Positions 7,155 to 12,772 of a stretch of 12,772 nt of DNA are shown piece by piece. The translations under genes were made by a program, and so were the position numbers. The notes under the pieces were generated by a model. It was not told the origin of the DNA. It saw only the letters and a program-made list of their open reading frames with translations, and made no database searches. The DNA comes from Halanaerobiaceae bacterium (GTDB taxonomy: Bacteria > Bacillota > Halanaerobiia > Halanaerobiales > Halarsenatibacteraceae): the NCBI GenBank assembly GCA_003554685.1, contig PWHA01000350.1, positions 1-12,772 of the forward strand, written 5' to 3'. Within the stretch, counting starts at the first letter, position 1. Every line of letters begins with the position of its first letter.

Positions 7155-7296
7155 AGCATATTCAGCTAAAAAATTACCAAGAATTCTGGACTGCAATCAA
7201 ATTTGGGCTTCCTGCAATGGATCCGGCCCGGTTTGAATTTTCTGTTTAAATTTTGTCATTATAATTTAAAATTTTATTAAAAAGGAGCCTCAAATC

Positions 7297-7773
7297 ATGA
7301 CCGAAGAAATTTTATTGACAGAAGAAGGTTACGAAAAGCTGGAAAACGAACTTGAACACCTCACCAAGGTTAAACGCCGTGAGGTAGCCAAGAGAATTAA
7401 GGAAGCCCGGGATTTCGGAGACATCAGCGAAAACTCTGAATATGACGATGCCAAAAATGAGCAGGCCTTTGTCGAAGGCCGTATCAAGAAGCTGGAAAAC
7501 ATGCTGGCCAAGGCCCGTGTTGTCACCAAAGATGAAGTCGATGAGCACACAGTCAACCTGGGAACCAACGTCGAACTGGAAGACCTGGATACCGAGGAGA
7601 TCTACAACTACACCATCGTAGGCAGTGCTGAGACTGATCCTCTGAACTGCAAAATTTCCCATGAATCACCCATCGGCAAATCGATTCTGGGCCACACCAT
7701 CGGCGACGAGATCAAAGTTTCCACTCCCGAAGGCCAGACAGAATACAAAATTATCTCAATTAAAAAAGATTAA
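7297..7773 (+). CDS. greA: Transcription elongation factor GreA
   Basis: GreA enters the secondary channel of RNA polymerase and stimulates cleavage of backtracked RNA, freeing stalled complexes. The 158-residue length is normal. Residues 1-75 form the antiparallel coiled coil. Its tip reads DFGDISENSEYDDAK, with the acidic Asp42 and Glu45 that act at the polymerase active site. Residues 80-158 form the FKBP-like C-terminal domain, with conserved SPIGKSILGHTIGD. The ATG has AAGGAG nine bases upstream. A consensus promoter lies about 215 bp ahead and lysS follows after 214 bp, so the two are probably one transcript. Unlike LysS, CoaX and BirA it has no low-complexity insert. Its coiled-coil tip must fit inside RNA polymerase, which may leave no room for one. 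Confidence 0.97.
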   Translation: MTEEILLTEEGYEKLENELEHLTKVKRREVAKRIKEARDFGDISENSEYDDAKNEQAFVEGRIKKLENMLAKARVVTKDEVDEHTVNLGTNVELEDLDTEEIYNYTIVGSAETDPLNCKISHESPIGKSILGHTIGDEIKVSTPEGQTEYKIISIKKD

Positions 7774-7826
7774 CCACCAGATCAATTAAAAAACCTTTAT
7801 CAATCACCAGTTCAATTCACAAAAAC

Positions 7827-7874
7827 TCTATTGACCATCAAATAATTCATTCTATTGACCATCAAACAATTCAC
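7827..7874. repeat. 24-bp tandem duplication in the greA-lysS spacer
   Basis: A unit starting TCTATTGACCATCAAA occurs at 7827-7850 and again at 7851-7874 with two mismatches. A third, more diverged copy beginning TCTATCGACCAACC follows at 7881 after a six-base gap. The surrounding spacer is A/C-rich and G-poor. TTGACC within the units resembles a -35 element, but no matching -10 was found at the right distance. Confidence 0.8.
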
Positions 7875-7987
7875 AAAATTTCTATCGACCAACCAGATCA
7901 ATTAACAAAAAAACTATTATCCATTATATCAAGTTTCCAAACATCCCGAAGAACACCAACAGCAAGCTAACTGGAGGAAGTGAAAAA

Positions 7988-9718
7988 ATGAGCGGCACAA
8001 CCAATGAAGATAACGGCATCAGCGCAGAAGAACTGGAAGAGATGAACAAATTGCGGGCCGAAAGACGCCGGCACCTGGAAGAAATTAAGAAAATGGGCCT
8101 CGATCCCTTCGGCAGCAAGTATGAAGCCAAAAATAAGGCTCGGGAAATCAAGGATAACTTTGCCGAACTGGAGGGCGAACAGGTCAGCCTTTCCGGCCGG
8201 CTGATGGCAGTACGGAGCCACGGCCGGGCCAGCTTCGCTGATCTCCAGGATTTCACCGGCAGAATCCAGCTCTATTTCCGTCAGGATGAAGTTGGCGAGG
8301 AGAACTACGAATTTTTCCAGGGCCTCGACATCGGAGACTTCATCGGCCTCGAAGGCGAAGTTTTCAAGACCAATCGCGGCGAGATTTCGGTTAAGGTCAC
8401 CGACTTCACCTTTCAGACCAAGGCTCTCCGTCCCCTGCCGGAAAAATTCCATGGCCTCAAGGACAAGGAACTCCGCTACCGCCAGCGCTATCTCGACCTG
8501 ATCGTTAATCCTGAGGTCAAAGACACCTTCATCAAACGAAGCGAAATCATCAAAGAGATCAGAAGCTATCTCGAAAACCAGGGCTTCCTGGAGGTGGAGA
8601 CCCCGATGATGCACCCCATCGCCGGCGGCGCCACCGCCCGGCCCTTCATCACCCATCACAATGCCCTGGATATCGACCTTTATCTCCGCATCGCCCCCGA
8701 GCTCTATCTCAAGCGCCTGATCGTTGGCGGTCTGGAGAAGGTTTTCGAGATCAACCGCAACTTCCGCAACGAAGGCATGTCCTATAAACATAATCCCGAG
8801 TTCACAATGATGGAACTCTACCAGGCCAACGCTGATTACCACGACATGATGGAACTCACCGAAAACCTGGTAGCCACAGTGGCCGAAAAAGTCCTCGACA
8901 CAACCACCGTCGAATTCGAAGGCCAGGAAATCGACCTCTCCACCCCCTGGCCCCGGATGACCATGATCGAAGCCGTCAAAGAATACACCGGCCTCGATTT
9001 CAACGAAATCACCGACGATGCTAAAGCCCGCCAGGCCGCCAGAGACCTGGGTCTGAGTCTGGAAGATTCAGCCAACAGTGATTCTGAACCCCGGGCTGCT
9101 TCACCCAGAGATTCTGAATCCCGGGACCCCTCAATCAAAAACACAGAAACCAGGGCTTTTTCTCAAAATGACATTGAAGCCAGAGATTCTGTTCTCAATA
9201 ACACTGAAGCAGGATCTTCTTCGCCCAATAATTTTCAAACAGAAGATTCTTCATTCAATGATTCGGAGAACAGCGAATCTCAGCAGGAAAACCTCCCGGG
9301 CTGGGGCGAAATCCTGAACCTGATCTTCGAAGAGCGAGTAGAAGAAAAACTGATCCAGCCCGTCTTCATCAAGGATTATCCCATCGAGGTTTCCCCGCTG
9401 GCCAAGCGCATCGAAGATCGGCCGGAGCTGACCTACCGCTTCGAGCCCTTTATCTGCGCCCGGGAACTTGGCAATGCCTTTACCGAGCTCAACAACCCCC
9501 TGGAGCAGCGCAGGCGTTTCGAAGCCCAGGTATCCCGCCGCGAGACCGGCGACGACGAAGCTCACATGATGGACGAGGACTACGTACGGGCCCTGGAATA
9601 TGGTATGCCGCCCACCGGCGGTCTCGGCATCGGCATCGACCGGCTGGTTATGCTGCTTACCGACTCCAGTTCAATCAAGGATGTCATCCTTTTCCCGACC
9701 ATGCGCCCGGAAAACTAA
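7988..9718 (+). CDS. lysS: Lysyl-tRNA synthetase, class II, with a decapeptide-repeat insert
   Basis: It charges tRNA-Lys with lysine. The N-terminal OB-fold anticodon-binding domain spans about 65-145. The class II catalytic core carries motif 1 (FLEVETPMM at 200-208), motif 2 (FEINRNFRNEG at 253-263, then HNPEFTM at 268-274) and motif 3 (GLGIGIDRLVML at 545-556). The protein has 576 residues against a usual 490-505. The excess is a Ser/Asn/Asp/Glu-rich insert at about 361-432 between DLGLSLE and GWGEILNLIFEE, in the region linking motifs 2 and 3. The flanking sequence is canonical and all three motifs are intact, as expected of an essential enzyme. The start ATG follows GGAGGAAGTGA. The gene lies behind greA, and a strong hairpin terminator follows about 160 bp after the stop. 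Confidence 0.97.
   Translation: MSGTTNEDNGISAEELEEMNKLRAERRRHLEEIKKMGLDPFGSKYEAKNKAREIKDNFAELEGEQVSLSGRLMAVRSHGRASFADLQDFTGRIQLYFRQDEVGEENYEFFQGLDIGDFIGLEGEVFKTNRGEISVKVTDFTFQTKALRPLPEKFHGLKDKELRYRQRYLDLIVNPEVKDTFIKRSEIIKEIRSYLENQGFLEVETPMMHPIAGGATARPFITHHNALDIDLYLRIAPELYLKRLIVGGLEKVFEINRNFRNEGMSYKHNPEFTMMELYQANADYHDMMELTENLVATVAEKVLDTTTVEFEGQEIDLSTPWPRMTMIEAVKEYTGLDFNEITDDAKARQAARDLGLSLEDSANSDSEPRAASPRDSESRDPSIKNTETRAFSQNDIEARDSVLNNTEAGSSSPNNFQTEDSSFNDSENSESQQENLPGWGEILNLIFEERVEEKLIQPVFIKDYPIEVSPLAKRIEDRPELTYRFEPFICARELGNAFTELNNPLEQRRRFEAQVSRRETGDDEAHMMDEDYVRALEYGMPPTGGLGIGIDRLVMLLTDSSSIKDVILFPTMRPEN
9068..9283 (+). repeat. In-frame 30-bp (10-residue) repeat insert in LysS
   Basis: From residue 365 the insert is six consecutive 10-residue units plus a partial seventh, at a strict 30-bp period (9080, 9110, 9140, 9170, 9200, 9230, 9260). 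The unit has the form [D/N]-[S/T]-E-x-[R]-x-x-S-x-N. The first two keep clear DNA identity (GATTCTGAA at 9080 and 9110). Later ones are diverged in both DNA and protein, indicating stepwise expansion followed by decay. It is hydrophilic and probably disordered. Confidence 0.85.
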
Positions 9719-9762
9719 ACCGGCTTAAACATAACAGTTGTTTTAAATATTACGGTCAGCCC

Positions 9763-9814
9763 GACCAGCCTATGTAGATCGGCCAGCCCGGACAGACCTA
9801 CCAGATCAGCCAGC
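9763..9814. repeat. Degenerate GC-rich repeat after lysS
   Basis: Two related units of about 25 bp, at 9763-9787 and 9791-9814, share GAC, CCTA, AGATC and GCCAGC in the same order. They lie between the lysS stop and its terminator, and are more GC-rich than the surrounding spacer. No coding or RNA function is evident. Confidence 0.5.
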
Positions 9815-9874
9815 AGAGATAATGCCGGGCAAACCTTAAATATTAACAACTTTCCCTCTGTCCAAGACACCTAT

Positions 9875-9926
9875 AATGACCTGTGATGTTCAGCATCACA
9901 GGCTCGTTATTTTAAGCTGATTTTTT
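9875..9926 (+). terminator. Intrinsic terminator after lysS
   Basis: CCTGTGATG (9880-9888) and CATCACAGG (9894-9902) form a perfect 9-bp stem around the loop TTCAG. Five more pairs (AATGA with TCGTT) can extend it past a single bulged C. It is followed by TTATTTT and then a run of six T at 9921-9926. This is the best rho-independent terminator in the window and would close the greA-lysS transcript. Confidence 0.7.
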
Positions 9927-9984
9927 AAATTTTTTAAGAAAAATCATTCATTATTCCAAAATTAATAACTTTAAAAAATATCCT

Positions 9985-10127
9985 AAGTTCTTGGTTTGCC
10001 CACATAAAGGTTTAAGAATTATTCTTGCTACAATATATATTAGGTTGAAGATCAATTAAACACAATATATAGTATGATATTGGTTATTAATTTGCAAAAT
10101 AGACCTTTTTGTGGGTGAACCAAGTTC
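9985..10127. mobile_element. MITE-like element with 23-bp inverted ends and 6-bp flanking direct repeats
   Basis: The left end (9991-10013, starting TTGGTTTGCCCACA) and the reverse complement of the right end (10101-10123) agree at 19 of 23 positions. The six bases AAGTTC occur directly before the left end (9985-9990) and at the right boundary (10122-10127) in the same orientation. This is as expected for a target-site duplication, though it overlaps the last AA of the right arm. The body is about 131 bp, AT-rich and without an open frame, with internal dyads such as AAGAATTATTCTT (10014-10026). The pattern fits a miniature inverted-repeat transposable element. A regulatory dyad that evolved in place is the alternative. 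Confidence 0.5.
10045..10073 (+). promoter_or_regulatory. Possible promoter inside the MITE-like element
   Basis: TTGAAG (10045-10050) and TATAGT (10068-10073) are 17 bp apart, an acceptable sigma-A pair inside the inverted-repeat element. It points toward the glycerate kinase gene about 460 bp away. No better promoter was found closer to that gene, but the region is AT-rich and chance matches are easy. Confidence 0.3.
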
Positions 10128-10534
10128 CTGCATTGTTAATCTGCAACTTAAACTGCCCCGACGCTTAATAATCAGACACATAAATTCAACATTTAACAGG
10201 AAACTACAAGGAAAGCTCACCAGCTAAATTGTGGACCTAATCAGGAAAAAATGTTAATATTAAAATTATCCTCAAGCTTTAAAATCACAGTTATTAAATC
10301 AAAAATTAATCTCAGTCAATAAAGATAAATCCCTAATTTAGCTAATAAAGATTATTCCCCTACTAATTTCAACTAAAGAAGATTATTCCTATAATAAAGA
10401 CTAATTCCTAATAAAGGTTATTTTCAGCTAATAATGAAAATAACAATAAAGAGAATAAGGTTATAAGACAATTCAGATTAACTTTACTTATATCGAAAAA
10501 ATTAACCAGAGAAAATTCCCGGGAGGCAAGTCCG
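10128..10534. other. AT-rich spacer ahead of the glycerate kinase gene
   Basis: No gene is seen. Short words built on AATAAAGATTATTCC, CTAATAAAG and CTAATTCC recur between about 10318 and 10430, in keeping with repeated local duplication. A strong ribosome binding site, GGGAGG at 10521-10526, ends the spacer. No hairpin or convincing near promoter was found. Confidence 0.5.
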
Positions 10535-11851
10535 ATGCACATTTTAGTTGTCCCAGATTCCTTTAAAGGCGCCCTGCCAGCTCCCGAAGCTGCCCGGGCC
10601 ATTGAAAATGGACTCAAGCGCAGCAGTCTTTCCTTCAGCAGTCAGCTGACTCCGCTGGCCGATGGCGGCGAAGGTACGGTGGACTGTCTGGTTCGCAGTG
10701 CCGGCGGCCGCTTCGTCACCGCCCGGGTCCAGGATCCTCTGGGCCGCGAAATAACCGCCCGCTACGGCTTGATCGAAGACAGCCCAGCAAACAATATCAG
10801 CAAACCCAGCAAACCCAACCAATCCACCAAACCCACCAAACCCGGCAACCCCAACCAGTCCAGTAAACCTCCTCAATTAAATAAATCCACCAAACCTGTT
10901 CAAACAAATAAATCCAGCAAACCCCGGAGTAGTTCAACCAGCCAGCAAACCCAAACCACCGCCGTTCTCGAAATGGCCGCAGCCTCCGGCCTGCCGCTTC
11001 TTAAGGAATCCGAGCAAAACCCGGCTCTCACTACCACCTACGGAACCGGCCAGCTCATCAAAGACGCCCTGGACCGGGGCGCAGATAAAATCCTGCTGGG
11101 GATCGGCGGCAGCGCCACCAACGACGCCGGCCTCGGTATGGCTTCGGCCCTGGGCGCCCGTTTTCTTTCCGCTAGCGGCGAGGAACTTAAGGGCATCGGC
11201 CGCAATCTCGCCCGGGTGGATAAAATTGACCTGACCGATCTCGATCCCCGCATCCCGGAAACCGAAATCGAGGTGGCCTGCGATGTCGACAACCCTTTTT
11301 ACGGCCCTGAAGGTGCTGCCCATGTTTACGCCGCCCAGAAGGGAGCCGATTCCGAGATGATAGACGAACTGGATGCAGGTCTGCGCCATCTGGCCGAGAT
11401 CATCGCCGCCGAACTGGAATGCGACCTCCAGCAGCTGCTCGGCGCCGGAGCAGCCGGCGGACTGGGCGGAGGCCTCCACGCCTACCTGGGCGCCAGCCTC
11501 AGATCCGGCACCGCCATGATCCTGGACTTTCTCCAACTGCCCGTAAAAATCTCCCGCGCCGACCTTGTCATCACTGGTGAAGGAAAATGCGACCATCAGA
11601 GCAGCCGCGGCAAGGTCATCGGCGCCCTGGCCAAACACTGTGCTGCCGCCGACACCCCGCTCCTGGTACTCTGCGGATCCTGCGACAGGGACCTGACCCC
11701 GCTCTACAACCAGGGAGTCACCTCAGTCTTCAGCATCCTGAACCGTCCCGCCACACTGGAAGCTTCCATATCCGAAACCGAAGAACTCTTAACCTTGACG
11801 GCCTGCAACATCGGCCAGCTGATAAACCACCTGAATAAATCAATACAATAA
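10535..11851 (+). CDS. Glycerate 2-kinase (type I, GlxK/GarK family) with a Lys/Pro/Ser repeat insert
   Basis: It phosphorylates D-glycerate with ATP, feeding glycerate into glycolysis; members of this family mostly form 2-phosphoglycerate. Family motifs run through the whole chain: PDSFKGAL at 7-14, PLADGGEGT at 40-48, LLGIGGSATNDAG at 187-199, ACDVDNPFYGP at 248-258, GAGAAGGLGGG at 303-313 and DLVITGEGKCD at 343-353. The length of 438 compares with about 370-385 in relatives. The excess is a Lys/Pro/Ser/Thr/Asn/Gln-rich insert at about 85-142, between GLIEDS and AVLEMAAASGLPLL. The ATG follows GGGAGG by eight bases. The gene stands alone between two long spacers, with yjbQ 200 bp behind it. 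Conserved residues near both insert borders look undisturbed. Which carbon is phosphorylated is inferred from family only. Confidence 0.92.
   Translation: MHILVVPDSFKGALPAPEAARAIENGLKRSSLSFSSQLTPLADGGEGTVDCLVRSAGGRFVTARVQDPLGREITARYGLIEDSPANNISKPSKPNQSTKPTKPGNPNQSSKPPQLNKSTKPVQTNKSSKPRSSSTSQQTQTTAVLEMAAASGLPLLKESEQNPALTTTYGTGQLIKDALDRGADKILLGIGGSATNDAGLGMASALGARFLSASGEELKGIGRNLARVDKIDLTDLDPRIPETEIEVACDVDNPFYGPEGAAHVYAAQKGADSEMIDELDAGLRHLAEIIAAELECDLQQLLGAGAAGGLGGGLHAYLGASLRSGTAMILDFLQLPVKISRADLVITGEGKCDHQSSRGKVIGALAKHCAAADTPLLVLCGSCDRDLTPLYNQGVTSVFSILNRPATLEASISETEELLTLTACNIGQLINHLNKSIQ
10787..10960 (+). repeat. In-frame Lys-Pro-rich insert with a 9-residue repeat in glycerate kinase
   Basis: About 58 extra residues. 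Residues 107-133 are three 9-residue (27-bp) units of the form N-[Q/K]-S-[S/T]-K-P-x-x-x, preceded by a related 12-residue unit (95-106) and by an SKP duplication (89-94). The coding strand is almost devoid of G and rich in A and C (AAACCC, ACCAAA, AATCC), like the intergenic DNA. The flanks use GC-rich codons. The insert is basic, whereas those in BirA, CoaX and LysS are more acidic or neutral. Confidence 0.85.
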
Positions 11852-11956
11852 AATAAACAATATAAACCAGATCTAAACATGAATCTTGTTGAAAATTTTT
11901 AAAGGTTAATTTCACTCGTAAGAAATTCAATTTGCAAAGCAGACAAATAACAATTA

Positions 11957-11962
11957 TATAAT
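11957..11962 (+). promoter_or_regulatory. Possible -10 element upstream of yjbQ
   Basis: TATAAT is present about 90 bp before the yjbQ start. The nearest -35-like hexamer, TTGCAA (11932-11937), is 19 bp away, longer than ideal. The 11852-12053 spacer otherwise shows no hairpin terminator for the glycerate kinase gene, so read-through is also possible. Confidence 0.3.
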
Positions 11963-12053
11963 AATGAAACAGCCAAACAAGAACATATTAACAGCCTAAC
12001 AGCGGCTCACGGAAATTTAATTGCAATAAATCAGAAAAAAGGAGTATTAATCC

Positions 12054-12455
12054 ATGATTCAATTCAAAGTAAAAACCAGCGAAAAGTGTCAGTTCATCGA
12101 CATCACACAGGAAATAACCCGCCATCTAAGCTCCCGGGACTGGCAGGACGGCCTTTTACTGATAATGGTCCCTCATACCACCGCCGCAGTCACCATAAAT
12201 GAAAGCGCCGATAGCTCTGTCGCCCGTGACATTGTCAGCCAGCTCAATAAAATCATCCCCTTCGAAGGCGATTATCAGCATCTCGAGGGCAATTCACCAG
12301 CCCACATCAAAAGTTCCCTGATAGGCTGCAATCAGCTTTTGCCTGTCGAAAACGGCAGTCCCGTCCTTGGCACCTGGCAGGGTATTTTCTTCTGCGAATT
12401 TGACGGACCCCGCTCCCGAAAGGTTAACCTAAAATTCATTGCCAATAATAATTAA
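12054..12455 (+). CDS. YjbQ/UPF0047 family protein
   Basis: This small cytoplasmic protein belongs to the widespread UPF0047 (YjbQ) family. Members have a conserved metal-binding pocket, and a weak thiamine phosphate synthase activity has been reported for some; the true role is unsettled. The family signature is complete in 133 residues, close to the usual 130-140. It comprises VPHTTAAVTINE at 39-50 (His41), HLEGNSPAHIKSSLIG at 76-91 (His76, His84), and LGTWQGIFFCEFDGPR at 105-120. The ATG is preceded by AAGGAG at nine bases. It lies between the glycerate kinase gene and the rRNA operon on the same strand. Nothing in the neighbourhood points to thiamine metabolism. It has no low-complexity insert. 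Confidence 0.93.
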   Translation: MIQFKVKTSEKCQFIDITQEITRHLSSRDWQDGLLLIMVPHTTAAVTINESADSSVARDIVSQLNKIIPFEGDYQHLEGNSPAHIKSSLIGCNQLLPVENGSPVLGTWQGIFFCEFDGPRSRKVNLKFIANNN

Positions 12456-12554
12456 CATCAAAAGAACATTTACAAGAAAGTTAGCTTAGAAAAGCAACAA
12501 TGAATCCAGCAAATAAATTTGCAAAAATCATTAGCAAAAACCCTGTTTTTTCAC

Positions 12555-12583
12555 TTGACAGACCAACCTGATAGTGATATGAT
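12555..12583 (+). promoter_or_regulatory. Strong promoter of the rRNA operon
   Basis: TTGACA (12555-12560) and TATGAT (12578-12583) have a 17-bp spacer. Transcription should start around 12590, giving a leader of roughly 155 nt before mature 16S rRNA. The consensus -35 and the position just ahead of 16S identify it as an rrn promoter. No second tandem promoter is obvious. Confidence 0.8.
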
Positions 12584-12663
12584 AAATGAGTCGCACCAAA
12601 GAATTTGCTTGTTTTTAAGTCAACCAATAAAAGCAGCTTTGATGCGGTCATTTCAAGCCCCAG

Positions 12664-12684
12664 AAGAACCTTGAAAAGTGGATA
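12664..12684 (+). promoter_or_regulatory. boxA-like antitermination motif in the rRNA leader
   Basis: CCTTGAAAAGTGGATA near 12669-12684 resembles the TTTGAAAACTGGATA-type sequence commonly found in Firmicutes rRNA leaders, where Nus factors load to prevent early termination. The match is from memory of that motif, not from an alignment. Confidence 0.4.
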
Positions 12685-12744
12685 GTTAGAAGTTTTAGGA
12701 AAGCAGGCGGAGAAACAAAGCGTTAGCGTTTAAGATTTAAAGAT

Positions 12745-12772
12745 TTGAAGGAGAGTTTGATCCTGGCTCAGG
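12745..12772 (+). rRNA. rrs: 16S ribosomal RNA, 5' end (partial)
   Basis: AGAGTTTGATCCTGGCTCAG at 12752-12771 is the universal start of bacterial 16S rRNA (E. coli positions 8-27). Counting back places the mature 5' end near 12745. Only about 28 bases are present; the gene is cut by the window edge. It is transcribed in the same direction as the preceding genes. Confidence 0.97.

Noticed and set aside
7967..8842. Long minus-strand open frame (291 codons) opposite lysS
   Set aside because: It is a shadow of the lysS reading frame, made by the GC-rich third positions, with no ribosome binding site and no recognisable domain.
9068..9283. Intein or other self-splicing element in LysS, and likewise in BirA, CoaX and glycerate kinase
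   Set aside because: The inserts are too short and low-complexity for an intein. They lack the Cys/Ser start and His-Asn end motifs, and the DNA has no intron-like structure.
10934..11638. Minus-strand 234-codon open frame opposite the glycerate kinase gene
   Set aside because: The plus-strand frame carries all family motifs. This one is the complementary shadow with no start signal.

Overview
The window looks like chromosomal DNA of a low-GC, Gram-positive-type anaerobe. A halophilic or haloalkaliphilic member of the Halanaerobiales is my best guess. The grounds are the gene order birA-coaX, then dusB, greA, lysS (a familiar Firmicutes arrangement), strong AGGAGG-like ribosome binding sites, GTG/TTG starts, sigma-A type promoters and an acidic HtrA protein. 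The taxonomic call is an inference from synteny and style, not a sequence match.

Layout. A membrane-anchored HtrA-type serine protease (438-1571) lies on the minus strand, with a terminator-like hairpin and a 23-bp degenerate repeat array beyond its 3' end. An 800-bp divergent spacer holds an array of ten 11-bp repeats and the birA promoter. On the plus strand follow birA (biotin ligase/repressor), coaX (type III pantothenate kinase), dusB (tRNA dihydrouridine synthase), a 1.1-kb spacer of unexplained structured DNA, greA (consensus promoter and a long leader), lysS (lysyl-tRNA synthetase) and a terminator. Next come a spacer carrying a 131-bp MITE-like inverted-repeat element, a glycerate 2-kinase, a YjbQ/UPF0047 protein, and finally a strong rRNA promoter, a leader and the first bases of 16S rRNA, cut by the window end. 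Functions are housekeeping: cofactor use (biotin, CoA), tRNA modification and charging, transcript cleavage, glycerate phosphorylation and the rRNA operon.

The most unusual signal is shared by unrelated genes. BirA, CoaX, LysS and glycerate kinase each carry one in-frame, hydrophilic, low-complexity insert of about 58-88 residues between otherwise intact conserved blocks. The inserts are built from short tandem units: a 10-residue repeat in LysS, a 9-residue repeat in glycerate kinase, 4-5-residue units in BirA and a Gln-rich tract in CoaX. Their DNA is A-rich, often A/C-rich, resembling the intergenic DNA rather than the flanking GC-rich codons. The spacers are likewise full of short tandem duplications (10, 11, 12, 15, 16, 23, 24 and 34 bp). 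The simplest reading is a genome with an active short-tandem-duplication process whose products are tolerated in spacers and in surface loops of essential enzymes. HtrA, DusB, GreA and YjbQ have no such insert. No CRISPR array, tRNA, phage gene or transposase gene was seen.
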